From assembly GCA_034428395.1 (NCBI GenBank), contig DAOUHX010000311.1, forward strand, positions 1 to 64,000: a DNA stretch of 64,000 nucleotides. Direction: 5' to 3'. This document shows, one piece after another, positions 8,146 through 16,495 of the stretch. The DNA is from Bin5 sp034428395. GTDB lineage: Bacteria; Chloroflexota; Anaerolineae; Caldilineales; Caldilineaceae. A program made the translations under genes and the position numbers. A model generated the notes under the pieces. The model was given only the letters and a program-made list of their open reading frames with translations, ran no database searches and had not been told where the DNA came from. Positions within the stretch are counted from its first letter, which is position 1. Each line of letters begins with the position of its first letter.

Positions 8146-9852
8146 ATGCGTACCCTTGAGGCCCTGCGCCAGACGCTTATCCGCATCGACGGCCGCGGGT
8201 ACAAAGCCTACAAAGAGATCCGCGGGACCTACGGCTTTCCGGGCTTCACCCTTGCCATCGACTCGGTCCAATCGGACCCGTTTGCAGCGCCCAGCCGTCT
8301 GCGGGCCCTCGTCCCCCCGCGCACGGCCGCCCTACAGGAACGGCTTTTCGCCGGCGAAAGCCGCGCCGTGGGCGTCAGCTGCTTCCTCGCGAAGGCCTTC
8401 GCCTGCCAGGCGAGCCGCTTGTCCGGGCCGCGCGGCAGCGGGCGCAGCGGTGAGATCCGGATCGAGGCCCCCGGTCAGCAGGTGCTGCCAAACACGGCCC
8501 TGCAGATTCACGACGACGGTACGGTCGAAGCCCGCTTCACGGTCGGTCTCCCCGCCCAGGGAAGACGCGTGCTGGGCCGCCAGGCCAGCCGGCTCCTCGT
8601 GGAGGATGTGCCCGAAGTCATCGAGAGCAGCCTTCCCGCACGCAGCCATTCGGACAAAGAACTCTGGCTTCATGCAGCCGCCAACGAAGACGCCGACGCC
8701 CTGCGCGCCATGCTGACTGAGCATGGCCTGATCGCTTTCGTGGCGGACGGCGCCATCCTGCCTCGCGCCAGCGGGGTTGACGACCGACCGCTGAACGCCG
8801 CCGAGGTTGTTCCCTTCCGTACGCCTGAAAGCCTGCGCCGGTCCTTTACACTGCCCCACGAGGGCGCCGTAACCGGCATGGGCATTCCCGCGGGCGTAAC
8901 ACTGATTGCCGGCGGCGGCTATCACGGCAAGTCAACATTACTGCGGGCGATCGAACGCGGCGTCTACAATCACCGGCCTGGCGACGGCCGCGAGCTGGTC
9001 GTCAGTGCCTCCGATCTTGTAAAGATTCGAGCTGAAGACGGCCGGTCGGTGAGCGGCGTTGACATTTCGGCCTTCATCGGCGACCTTCCCCTGGGGCAGA
9101 CGACCCGCAGCTTCTCGAGCCGTAACGCAAGCGGCTCCACCAGCCAGGCCGCGGCCATTGTCGAGGCGCTCGAAGCCGGCGCGCAAGGCCTGCTAATCGA
9201 CGAGGACACCGCCGCCACCAATTTCCTGATTCGGGATGCCCGCATGCAGGCGCTCGTGCCCCAAGCGCATGAACCGATCACCCCCTTCATCGACCGCGTG
9301 CGCCAGCTGAACGCCCAATTCGGAGTCAGCGCGGTCCTCGTCATCGGCGGCAGCGGCGACTATCTCGACGTTGCCGACACCGTGATCGCCATGGAAAGTT
9401 TCCGACCGCGCGACATGACAGAACGCGCCCAAGAGGTTGCGGCCGCCTATCCAACGGCGCGGGCAAATGAAGGGGCCGGGCCAATCCAGATAGACTTGCG
9501 GCGGCGCCCCCTGCCCGGTTCGATAGATCCTTCCAAGGGGCGCCGCCAGGTGAGCATCAAGACAAGGAACCTACATGCGATCCAGTTCGGCGCGGAGCTG
9601 CTCGACCTGTCGGCGGTGGAGCAGATCGTCCACTGGGGGCAGACGAGGGCCATCAGCGCCGCGTTGGACTACGCCCGTCGTAGATACATCGACGGGAGTC
9701 GTCCCTTGGCGGAGGTGCTCGAGCTCGTGCTCGCTGACATCGACCACGACGGCCTGGACGTACTTGACAGCCGGCGGAGCGGCGATCTTGCATGTTTCCG
9801 CCGGCACGAACTGAACGCGGCTCTCAACCGGCTGCGGACACTTAAGGTCTGA
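8146..9852 (+). CDS. ABC-class ATPase (COG3044 type), function unknown
   Basis: A 568-residue protein of the predicted ABC-class ATPase family. The start at the ATG before RTLEALRQTLIRIDGRGYKA is chosen because the family N-terminus begins there; upstream in-frame codons to 8035 overlap the promoter. The N-terminal region carries the family segment GTYGFPGFTLAIDSVQSDPF. A Walker A-like loop is AGGGYHGKSTLLRAIERG, and a Walker B-like strand is AQGLLIDEDTAATNFL, followed by VLVIGGSGDYLDVADTVI. No membrane segment is visible, so it is not a transporter subunit with its own permease. The biochemical role of this family is not known to me. It is followed 14 bp later by a DinB-like gene with a strong AGGAGG ribosome-binding site. 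Confidence 0.85.
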   Translation: MRTLEALRQTLIRIDGRGYKAYKEIRGTYGFPGFTLAIDSVQSDPFAAPSRLRALVPPRTAALQERLFAGESRAVGVSCFLAKAFACQASRLSGPRGSGRSGEIRIEAPGQQVLPNTALQIHDDGTVEARFTVGLPAQGRRVLGRQASRLLVEDVPEVIESSLPARSHSDKELWLHAAANEDADALRAMLTEHGLIAFVADGAILPRASGVDDRPLNAAEVVPFRTPESLRRSFTLPHEGAVTGMGIPAGVTLIAGGGYHGKSTLLRAIERGVYNHRPGDGRELVVSASDLVKIRAEDGRSVSGVDISAFIGDLPLGQTTRSFSSRNASGSTSQAAAIVEALEAGAQGLLIDEDTAATNFLIRDARMQALVPQAHEPITPFIDRVRQLNAQFGVSAVLVIGGSGDYLDVADTVIAMESFRPRDMTERAQEVAAAYPTARANEGAGPIQIDLRRRPLPGSIDPSKGRRQVSIKTRNLHAIQFGAELLDLSAVEQIVHWGQTRAISAALDYARRRYIDGSRPLAEVLELVLADIDHDGLDVLDSRRSGDLACFRRHELNAALNRLRTLKV

Positions 9853-9866
9853 GGAGGAAAACGGGT

Positions 9867-10889
9867 ATGGCAGGGAAAGTGGAGGGCTCGGCTGCAGCAA
9901 GGCACGACGGCGCGAATGACGGATTTTCCGACGATTCCGCGCCTGAAGCAGTTGCGGCGCGCCTGCAACGCAGTTATCTCAATTTCCGGTGGCCGCTGTT
10001 CCTGCTAGACCCCGAGGAGAGCGCCCGACCTTGCCTTGACAACGGCTGGTCTCCGCTCGCGATGGTGGCCCACGTAGCTTTTTGGGACAGTTTCCAGCTG
10101 CGGCGCATGCAGGCTGCGCTGAACGCGACCGGGCCGGTCCCTTCCCCGCCCCGAAGTAACGACGAACGCGCTGAGAATGAGCAGAGAAGCTGGGAAGCTG
10201 TTCTGGCTGCGGCTGATGAGGCGCGCAGCAACATGATCGAATTCGCCGCCTCGCTCACAGCCGGACAGATCGGTGCCGATTACGAGGAGAACGGCGCCCA
10301 GCGCCCGGTCCTGAAGCAGCTGCTGACTCACATGCCGCGTCACGCCGATGAACACGCCGAGGAGTTGCACCGCTACTGCTTTTCGCTGCAGCGGTGGGGC
10401 CGCGAGGGGGTCATCAGCTTCTATCGACGCCAGTTCGACAACCTGCTGGACGGCATCACCGGACTGTCCGAGCACGACTGTGTCTCGATCGCAGTGAGCG
10501 GCCGCTGGAGTGTGCGAGACGTCCTCGTCCACGCGCTCGTTTGGGACGAATATACTTGGGCGATTGTGCGCCAGTGGCCCGAAGTCGACCTTGCACTGCT
10601 CGATCCCTGGATATCCGCTGACGATGACACCGTCAACGAACGCCTGATGGCGAGCAAGGCCGACTTGTCGATGATCGAACTTCTGGACCGGCTGGCAACA
10701 GTGCACCGCCGCATCGCCAACCGCTACCGCAGCCTCAGCGATGAACAGGTGAGGAAAGAGGTTGCCTACAACCAGGTTGAAAGGGGAAACTTGATCTTCC
10801 TGCTGATCTCCATGTCCGCCCACACCGCCGACCACGCTGCCGAGATTTACGCCGCGCGCGCCCAGGGACTGCTCCGCCCCTTGGTTTAG
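9867..10889 (+). CDS. Tandem DinB/maleylpyruvate-isomerase-like protein
   Basis: A 340-residue protein that appears to contain two four-helix DinB-like domains in tandem. The first has WSPLAMVAHVAFWDSFQLRR and TAGQIG followed by LTHMPRHADEHAEEL; the second has WSVRDVLVHALVWDEYTWAI and ends with SMSAHTADHAAEIYAARAQ. The recurring His in each helix (HVAFWD, HADEH, HALVWD, HTADH) is what usually binds a divalent metal in this superfamily, which includes thiol transferases, ClbS-like DNA-protecting hydrolases and DinB. It begins 14 bp after the ATPase gene behind AGGAGG, so the two are probably one operon. Substrate unknown; the family call is moderately sure. Confidence 0.7.
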   Translation: MAGKVEGSAAARHDGANDGFSDDSAPEAVAARLQRSYLNFRWPLFLLDPEESARPCLDNGWSPLAMVAHVAFWDSFQLRRMQAALNATGPVPSPPRSNDERAENEQRSWEAVLAAADEARSNMIEFAASLTAGQIGADYEENGAQRPVLKQLLTHMPRHADEHAEELHRYCFSLQRWGREGVISFYRRQFDNLLDGITGLSEHDCVSIAVSGRWSVRDVLVHALVWDEYTWAIVRQWPEVDLALLDPWISADDDTVNERLMASKADLSMIELLDRLATVHRRIANRYRSLSDEQVRKEVAYNQVERGNLIFLLISMSAHTADHAAEIYAARAQGLLRPLV

Positions 10890-10907
10890 GAAGCCCGCAC
10901 GCTCCTC

Positions 10908-11594
10908 CTAGCCGGAGTGGGCGTAGCGCCTGCTCGTCTCCGGGTTGCTGAGGTGGGATGTAACGGAGCTCTGCACGATGTGCCAGCCTTCCGCATTGCG
11001 TTGCAGAGTGAAAATGCAGCAGAGCGGCACCGTGATGCGCTCGGTCACGCCGGTCAGCCCCTTGACGATGCCAACGACCGGCGCTCCGTGCGTGACCATC
11101 AGAAGGTTCTTCCCAGGAAAGCGTGCCGCCAGAGCTTTTGCCGTGGCCGCGGCCCGGATGTGCCCCGCGTCTGAACTCTCAGGATAGCTGAGGCAGCCGG
11201 CCGCACTGTAGCTCCAGTCGATACGGGGAAAACGTTGGGCGCACTCTTCCCGGGACTGTAGCGCCGGCATACCCTGAATGTCGGGAAGAATCTCGCCGAT
11301 GCCCGGCTCGAGAAGTACCGGCAGGTCGAGCGCGTCGGCGATGTGACTGGCCGTTTGAATCGTTCGCAGAAAAGGCGACGCAAAAACATAGTCGACCGGC
11401 TCATCGCCCAGGCTGCGACCGACCTCCTGCGCCTGTGTTTCTCCATCCGCAGAAAGTGCAGGATCGTAAGGGCGTTCAGCCGTCCTGGCCCAGCCTGGAT
11501 TCTGAAAGTCTTCGCGGTTGCCGTGCCGGACAATCCAAATCCGCTGGCTCACGATTTTCTCCGCCTTTGCGTCCCGAATTGAGTAGCAGTTCAT
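10908..11594 (-). CDS. Histidine phosphatase family protein (phosphoglycerate mutase-like)
   Basis: A 228-residue protein with the phosphohistidine motif IWIVRHGNRED at about residues 19-29, then PALSADGETQAQEVGRSL, FASPFLRTIQTASHI (the second arginine) and NLLMVTHGAPVVGIV with the second catalytic His. These features define the branch-1 histidine phosphatase fold, which forms a phosphohistidine intermediate. Broad substrates (sugar phosphates, nucleotides, phosphoproteins) occur in the family, so no specific reaction is assigned. The first 15 residues or so before SQRIWIVRHG may not be translated; a GTG there is an alternative start. It converges on the DinB-like gene with an 18 bp gap, and its promoter region is shared with the divergent small membrane protein. 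Confidence 0.88.
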   Translation of the reverse strand: MNCYSIRDAKAEKIVSQRIWIVRHGNREDFQNPGWARTAERPYDPALSADGETQAQEVGRSLGDEPVDYVFASPFLRTIQTASHIADALDLPVLLEPGIGEILPDIQGMPALQSREECAQRFPRIDWSYSAAGCLSYPESSDAGHIRAAATAKALAARFPGKNLLMVTHGAPVVGIVKGLTGVTERITVPLCCIFTLQRNAEGWHIVQSSVTSHLSNPETSRRYAHSG

Positions 11595-11667
11595 TGCCAG
11601 GGCGCCTGGGCCAGTGTATCACAGGCGCCCTGCAGGCGCAGAAAGAGGACGGGCTTCTCCTTTCCCC

Positions 11668-11696
11668 CTGACAGCGATTTCGGCGTCTGCTATACT
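11668..11696 (+). promoter_or_regulatory. Predicted sigma70-type promoter of the small membrane protein
   Basis: CTGACA (11668-11673), 17 bp spacer, TATACT (11691-11696): each box differs from consensus at one base. The gene start at 11799 gives a leader of about 100 bp. Confidence 0.6.
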
Positions 11697-11798
11697 GCTT
11701 AAGCCAGTGCCTTTTGCAACGAAATCGGATGCGAATCCAAGCAGACCTCCTGCAGGGAACCCGCAACCTGAAGCGGCTGCAAGCCGCCTTTCGATTCA

Positions 11799-12218
11799 AT
11801 GGCTTACACCTTCAATGACCACTACCGCGCCGCCCGTCTGCTCCTGCGCGTGAATGCCGTTACCATCGGGCTGGGGCTGGGCGCGCTTCTGCTGGTTTAC
11901 CCACGGGACCTGCTGGAGCTTGCCGGAATTACGCTCGGCTCGGCCTGGGCGGCCCGCATCGGTGGCAGCGCGCTGATTGGCCTGGGGATCGGGCTCCTTT
12001 CCGCAGCAGCCCAGTCCGAGTTGCAACCGGCCGTCCTGCTGGCGGCGTTGATCAGCAATAGCGCCATGTCCGTCAGCCTGCTCATCGCCTATTTCGAGGG
12101 GGATTTGGACGCGCTCCATCCTGTGGGGGCGGGCGGACTGCTCATAATCTTTGTCATCTGCCTGCTGACAGCCGTACTTTCCGTTCCTTACGTCCGCCGC
12201 AAGGCCAGACAGCATTAG
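11799..12218 (+). CDS. Small four-helix membrane protein, unknown function
   Basis: A 139-residue protein with four predicted membrane helices: VNAVTIGLGLGALLLVYP (about residues 18-35), a Gly/Ala-rich stretch from IGGSALIGLGIGLLSAAA (48-65), PAVLLAALISNSAMSVSLLI (71-90) and AGGLLIIFVICLLTAVLSV (105-123). It ends in a basic tail, VRRKARQH. No catalytic motif is evident. Small tandem-helix proteins of this type are common in Chloroflexota and are left as hypothetical. It stands alone behind a good promoter, with no co-directional gene within 340 bp. Confidence 0.7.
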   Translation: MAYTFNDHYRAARLLLRVNAVTIGLGLGALLLVYPRDLLELAGITLGSAWAARIGGSALIGLGIGLLSAAAQSELQPAVLLAALISNSAMSVSLLIAYFEGDLDALHPVGAGGLLIIFVICLLTAVLSVPYVRRKARQH

Positions 12219-12562
12219 CAGGTTCACACCTCCAACCTTGAAATGGCCCGTAGTTGGGTTGCCACTCTTTCTCCGCACTCGGCCGGTTGGACCTTCCACT
12301 CGAAGTCCCCTCGGCACTTGACTGGTCTTTCATCGGGCAGTGTTCTCCGATATCCTAATCCCTACTTCCTTTCGCTTTGAAACAGCTTTCAGTTCTTGGA
12401 ACTTTCGAATCTCTGTGCTAGAGTGGCTTTTTGCGTTCGAATAGCGCGGTACCGCACGGCAAGGTCTGCCGCTTACGGGGTCGCATGTGCGTCTCAGGTG
12501 TGGCAAAAGGTTGAGGGTCGAATGTGTGTCGCCCGGCTTGAGCCACAGAAGGAGCGGATCAG
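12219..12562. other. 344 bp intergenic region, mostly featureless
   Basis: Between the small membrane protein and the phosphoribosyltransferase gene. The only structure seen is a weak promoter-like pair at 12396-12424 reading right. No tRNA, small RNA fold or repeat was recognised. Confidence 0.5.
12396..12424 (+). promoter_or_regulatory. Possible promoter of the phosphoribosyltransferase-prfA-prmC run
   Basis: TTGGAA (12396-12401), 17 bp spacer, TAGAGT (12419-12424). Each box matches consensus at four of six positions and the spacing is ideal. The leader to the ATG at 12563 would be about 130 bp. Confidence 0.35.
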
Positions 12563-13114
12563 ATGAGTTACGATGGACGACGCTACCGAGTAACCATTGG
12601 AGAATGTGAACGCGAATTGCCGATATTCGAGGTGGCGCCCGGCGTTAAGATCGCCATTTTCAACATGCTGGGCGACACTGAAATCGTCGAGACTGCCGCC
12701 ACAATGCTGGCGCAGAATGTGCCTGAGAATGCCGAGGTTATTCTGGCGCCGGAAGTGAAGGCGGTTCCGCTCGGGCACGCCCTCTCGGCTGCAACCGGAT
12801 TGCCGCTCGTGATCGTACGGAAGATCCGCAAGCCCTATATGGTCAACTGTCTCGAAACTGAAGTCGTCAGCATCACCACCGGCCAGCCGCAGACCCTCTT
12901 CATCGACGGCAAAGACCTGGCATTGATCCGTGGAAAGCACGCGCTCCTGGTTGACGACGTAGTCAGTACCGGCAGCACACTCAAGGGGCTGCGCGCCCTT
13001 GTAGAGGGAGGCGGGGGCGACATCGCCGGTGAAATGGCAGTCTTTACCGAAGGAGACCCGGGCGCCTGGGAGCAAATTACGGCGCTGGGAAATCTTCCCA
13101 TTTTCACGGACTGA
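12563..13114 (+). CDS. Type I phosphoribosyltransferase, adenine phosphoribosyltransferase-like
   Basis: A 183-residue cytosolic enzyme with the PRPP-binding loop HALLVDDVVSTGSTLKGL at about residues 126-143. This is the two-acidic-residue motif followed by a T-G-S-T phosphate loop found in APRT and xanthine PRT. The segment VILAPEVKAVPLGHALSAATGLPLVIVRK matches the APRT-type core strands. It would transfer phosphoribose from PRPP to a purine base, probably for salvage; adenine is the best guess but not proven. It precedes prfA by 69 bp on the same strand. The ATG is preceded by AAGGAG at a good distance. Confidence 0.85.
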   Translation: MSYDGRRYRVTIGECERELPIFEVAPGVKIAIFNMLGDTEIVETAATMLAQNVPENAEVILAPEVKAVPLGHALSAATGLPLVIVRKIRKPYMVNCLETEVVSITTGQPQTLFIDGKDLALIRGKHALLVDDVVSTGSTLKGLRALVEGGGGDIAGEMAVFTEGDPGAWEQITALGNLPIFTD

Positions 13115-13183
13115 GGTCACGCAGGGCCCGAATCGCGGCCAAAGCGGCGAGCTTTCGGGCGCCGGGGCCAGGATCCAGCGACG

Positions 13184-14266
13184 ATGAATCTTGAACAACA
13201 GCTGACCCGCGTTGAAGAGCGTTTTGAAGAGTTGGACAGACTGATGGCCGACCCCGGCGTGCTGTCCGATTACGCCCGCGTATCCGAGCTGGCACAGGAG
13301 CGCAGCAATCTGGAAGCTCTGGTCGGCGCCTGGCGCAGATACCAGGACCTGCAAGCGCAGATCAGCGACAACCAAGCCTTGCTGGCGGAAGACGAGGACC
13401 CCGAACTGGCTGAGCTGGCCGAGCTGGAGATCTCCGAGATTGAGCCGAAAGTAGCCGGCCTCGAAGACGAGCTACGCCGCATGCTCCTTCCCAAAGACCC
13501 TAACGACGACAAAAACGTAATCGTCGAGATCCGCGCCGGCGCCGGCGGTGACGAAGCCGGCCTCTTCGCCGCCGATCTATTGCGCATGTACACCCGTTGG
13601 GCCGATGACCACAAGTTCAAGACCGAAATCATGAGTTCGAGCGAGACCGGTGTAGGGGGCATCAAGGAGGCAATCCTCGAAGTGCGAGGCAGCGGGGCCT
13701 ACAGCCGCCTTAAGTACGAATCGGGCGTCCATCGGGTCCAGCGCGTCCCGACAACCGAGAGCCAGGGCCGCGTACACACCAGCACAGCTACGGTGGCCGT
13801 TCTGCCGGAGGCCGAGGACGTAGAGATCGAAGTCAATCCCAATGAGGTCAAGGTCGACGTCTTTCGCAGCAGCGGCCCCGGCGGGCAGAGTGTCAATACC
13901 ACCGATTCGGCCGTGCGTCTCACCCATCTTCCGACCGGAATCGTCATCAGCTGCCAGGACGAAAAAAGCCAGCTCCAGAACCGCCTGAAGGCAGTTCGCA
14001 TTCTGAAGACGAAGCTGTACGACATCGAAATGCAACGTCAACTTGAAGACCTTGGCGCAGCGAGGCGAAACCAGGTCGGCTCGGGCGACCGCAGCGAGAA
14101 GATCCGCACTTATAACTTTTCCCAGGGCCGCGTCACTGACCATCGCATCCACAAGACGATCTTCCGTTTGGATGCAGTGCTCGACGGCGACCTTGACGAA
14201 TTCATAACCGATTTGGCTGCCTACGATCAGACGCAGCAGCTGCAGTCAATGGGTGAAGAAGCGTAA
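13184..14266 (+). CDS. prfA: Peptide chain release factor 1
   Basis: A 360-residue RF1, the family's usual length. RF1 reads UAA and UAG and triggers peptidyl-tRNA hydrolysis. The codon-recognition tripeptide is Pro-x-Thr at residues 189-191 (PTT, in HRVQRVPTTESQGR), which separates it from RF2 with SPF. The catalytic GGQ is at 233-235 in FRSSGPGGQSVNTTDSAVRL, followed by LPTGIVISCQDEKSQ. It is immediately followed, 3 bp after its stop, by prmC, the methyltransferase that modifies the GGQ glutamine. The second release factor, prfB, lies at 46568-47660. Confidence 0.97.
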   Translation: MNLEQQLTRVEERFEELDRLMADPGVLSDYARVSELAQERSNLEALVGAWRRYQDLQAQISDNQALLAEDEDPELAELAELEISEIEPKVAGLEDELRRMLLPKDPNDDKNVIVEIRAGAGGDEAGLFAADLLRMYTRWADDHKFKTEIMSSSETGVGGIKEAILEVRGSGAYSRLKYESGVHRVQRVPTTESQGRVHTSTATVAVLPEAEDVEIEVNPNEVKVDVFRSSGPGGQSVNTTDSAVRLTHLPTGIVISCQDEKSQLQNRLKAVRILKTKLYDIEMQRQLEDLGAARRNQVGSGDRSEKIRTYNFSQGRVTDHRIHKTIFRLDAVLDGDLDEFITDLAAYDQTQQLQSMGEEA

Positions 14267-14269
14267 CCA

Positions 14270-15283
14270 ATGTACAGAGATGGCCAGCACAATACCGACC
14301 AGGAGAATCTTGCTACCTCACAGGCAACAGGTATTGAAGAAGAGGCCCAGCCAGGGCCACACAGAGGGGGAGGACAGCCGCATCGGGACGGTCCCCTCAT
14401 CGATCCTTTCCAATGGAGCCTGACGCCTGGAACGCCCGTTGGGCGCGCGCTTGTCTCGGCCGCCCAGCGGCTGGGCGAAACCGGCAGCGAATCGGCGCGG
14501 CTGGACTCACAGGTCCTGCTGGCGCACGTGCTGGAAAAGGACCGGACGTGGCTCTTCGCCCACCATGACCACGAGCTCAGCCATACCGACTGTAACCGCT
14601 ACGCAGACCTGGTCACGCGGCGCAGACATCGCGAGCCGGTCGCCTATCTCCTGGGCCGCAAAGAGTTTTACGGACTGGAGTTCGCTGTAGACCCCCGCGT
14701 ACTGATTCCTCGACCGGAGACGGAGTTGCTGGTCGATCTCGTTCTGGCGCAGATCAGCGACCGGCCCCGCCAACAGGTAATCGTCGCCGACGTCGGTACC
14801 GGCAGCGGTGCCATCGCCATCACCGTCGCCCGGTTTGCACCCGAAGCTACAATCTACGGCATCGACATCAGCCGTGATGCCTTGGACGTTGCCGAAGAGA
14901 ATGGGCGGCGCCTGACGTCGGAGGGAGGCCCCCGGTTCCTGGAAGGGGACCTCCTTCAACCGCTCCCCGAACCAGTCGATGTCATCGTGGCAAACCTTCC
15001 CTACGTCGCCGACGAGGAGTATTCGGGACTGCAATCGGACGTGCGCGACTACGAGCCGCGCCTCGCATTGCACGCAGGCGCCGAAGGCCTGGACCTGATC
15101 CGACGCCTCCTGGCCCAGCTGTCAGACAAACTGCGCCCGAACGGAACGGTGCTGCTGGAGATTTCGCCCAGACAGGGCGAGGTCGTTCAAAGGCTGGCGC
15201 AAGAGCTGCGGCCCAAGCCATCCTATGTCGGCCTGCGACGCGACTACAGCGGCCTCGTTCGCATGGTCACGCTTGAATTCTAG
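14270..15283 (+). CDS. prmC: Release factor glutamine N5-methyltransferase PrmC/HemK
   Basis: A 337-residue class I methyltransferase that methylates the glutamine of the release-factor GGQ motif. The SAM motif is VIVADVGTGSGAIAITVARF, with IYGIDISRDALDVAEENG after it. The active-site motif, usually NPPY, reads NLPY here (VANLPYVADEE). PrmC-specific features include the RRHREPVAYLLGRKEFYGLEF segment and LIPRPETELLVDLVL. About 45 N-terminal residues, rich in Gln, Gly and His, precede the helical domain and look nonconserved, but I found no better start. It follows prfA by 3 bp, which is the classical pairing. Confidence 0.94.
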   Translation: MYRDGQHNTDQENLATSQATGIEEEAQPGPHRGGGQPHRDGPLIDPFQWSLTPGTPVGRALVSAAQRLGETGSESARLDSQVLLAHVLEKDRTWLFAHHDHELSHTDCNRYADLVTRRRHREPVAYLLGRKEFYGLEFAVDPRVLIPRPETELLVDLVLAQISDRPRQQVIVADVGTGSGAIAITVARFAPEATIYGIDISRDALDVAEENGRRLTSEGGPRFLEGDLLQPLPEPVDVIVANLPYVADEEYSGLQSDVRDYEPRLALHAGAEGLDLIRRLLAQLSDKLRPNGTVLLEISPRQGEVVQRLAQELRPKPSYVGLRRDYSGLVRMVTLEF

Positions 15284-15387
15284 ACATCAGTTCGGACGCG
15301 CTAGCCGCCTGGCAGGGGCCCCGCACGGCCTGGCGAGACGCACTGCCGCAATCCCAGGACGCAGGATTCTCTCCCCGCGCAGATGGA

Positions 15388-16257
15388 ATGAAAACGAGAG
15401 ATAAATTTGACCTGGTTGTGCTCGATATGGACGGCACGATCTACGGCAGGCAGTTTTCCGGCGGGTTCTCGCCGCGAGTGCGCCGGGCGATTGCAGCAGT
15501 TCAAAGTGCCGGGACGCCGGTAACGATCGCGACGGGACGGATTTTCGATTTCGTTCGGAAAGTCGCCCCTGACCTGGGCATCACCCTGCCTGTCATTACC
15601 GCGCAAGGCGCCGTGATTGGGGACCCCGTCAGCGGTGAATTGCTATACGAAGCCTTGATTCCGCCGGAGGCAGCGCGCAGCGCGGCCCGGTGGGCCGATT
15701 CCGAGGACCGAACGACCGTCTTCTATCTCAACCAGCCAGGCGGCCGAACGCGGCTTGTGCAGAACTTTTCCCCTGCAGCCAGCGGGACCGGCGGGCTGGA
15801 AGGCTGGGACACCGCCACCTACGATCACTGGTTCGGCAGTCCCAGAGAGCCTTGCCCGAGCCTTCTTGAAGTAATGAATGAAGCCGGCGTTCGACCTCTG
15901 AAATTCATTACCGTAAACGACTTCAAGCAAGAGGCCGACTTGACTGCGCATCTTCAGACACGGTTCGGCAGCGACCTTCTCATCAGCCGCTCCCACCAGT
16001 TGCTCGTAGAGGGGACCGCGCCGACAGCCAACAAAGGAGACGCCTTGAAGCTGCTGGCAGGGCGGCTGAATGTCGACCTGGCACGCGTCCTGGCCGTAGG
16101 CGACAACGAGAACGACATCCCGATGATGCGCGCGGCCGGTTTCGCGGTCGCGATGGGCCAGGCCACCGCCGTCGTGCAGCGCGAAGCCGACTGGGTCGCG
16201 CCCGCCCTGGCGCAGGACGGCGCGGCTGTCGCGCTGGAACGTCTTTTGCTCCCCTGA
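15388..16257 (+). CDS. HAD-superfamily (Cof-like, class IIB) phosphatase
   Basis: A 289-residue protein with HAD motif I, LVVLDMDGTIYG at about residues 9-20 (nucleophile Asp and acid/base Asp two on), motif II in PVTIATGRIFDF, a conserved Lys in PTANKGDALKLLAG, and motif IV VLAVGDNENDIPMMRAAGFAVAMGQA. A large cap between motifs II and III is the C2B type of Cof hydrolases, which act on sugar phosphates, pyridoxal phosphate or FMN. The specific substrate is unknown. The gene stands 104 bp after prmC; no strong promoter is visible in between, so read-through is possible. Confidence 0.88.
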   Translation: MKTRDKFDLVVLDMDGTIYGRQFSGGFSPRVRRAIAAVQSAGTPVTIATGRIFDFVRKVAPDLGITLPVITAQGAVIGDPVSGELLYEALIPPEAARSAARWADSEDRTTVFYLNQPGGRTRLVQNFSPAASGTGGLEGWDTATYDHWFGSPREPCPSLLEVMNEAGVRPLKFITVNDFKQEADLTAHLQTRFGSDLLISRSHQLLVEGTAPTANKGDALKLLAGRLNVDLARVLAVGDNENDIPMMRAAGFAVAMGQATAVVQREADWVAPALAQDGAAVALERLLLP

Positions 16258-16423
16258 TCAAGCAAGTTCCTGGCGCCGGCATGGGGGTCCTATGGTGTGT
16301 CCGGTGGGCGGACAATAGCTCTTTAGCTTCCCCTCTCTTCTGAATCTAAGCGCAGCCCACGATGCCGGCTGTCATTCTGCGAACGCTTTTCTCCTAATCG
16401 CACTTTCCAATCCAGCAGGCATT

Positions 16424-16451
16424 TTGACAAGAATCTGACTTGATTTACAAT
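16424..16451 (+). promoter_or_regulatory. Strong predicted sigma70 promoter of tetR
   Basis: A perfect -35 TTGACA (16424-16429), 16 bp spacer, and -10 TACAAT (16446-16451), with one mismatch to consensus. The predicted start point falls inside the inverted repeat at 16453-16466. Confidence 0.7.
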
Positions 16452-16452
16452 T

Positions 16453-16466
16453 CGACTGACCAGTCG
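16453..16466. promoter_or_regulatory. Predicted TetR-family operator (inverted repeat)
   Basis: CGACTG (16453-16458), AC, CAGTCG (16461-16466): a perfect 6+6 bp inverted repeat. The GACTGACCAGTC form is typical of operators bound by TetR/AcrR-family dimers. It directly follows the -10 box of the tetR promoter and would cover the transcription start, which suggests autorepression and control of the men genes downstream. Confidence 0.6.
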
Positions 16467-16495
16467 GTTTAGTGGCCGAGATTCGAGAGGAACGA

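Noticed and set aside
7942..8271. In-frame N-terminal extension of the first aldo/keto reductase
   Set aside because: The fold begins at the ATG at 7941; the extension crosses the divergent promoters and overlaps the ATPase gene.
16298..16314. Hairpin (6 bp stem TGTCCG/CGGACA) after the HAD phosphatase gene as a terminator
   Set aside because: The stem is followed by ATAGCTCTTT rather than a T-run, so evidence for intrinsic termination is weak.
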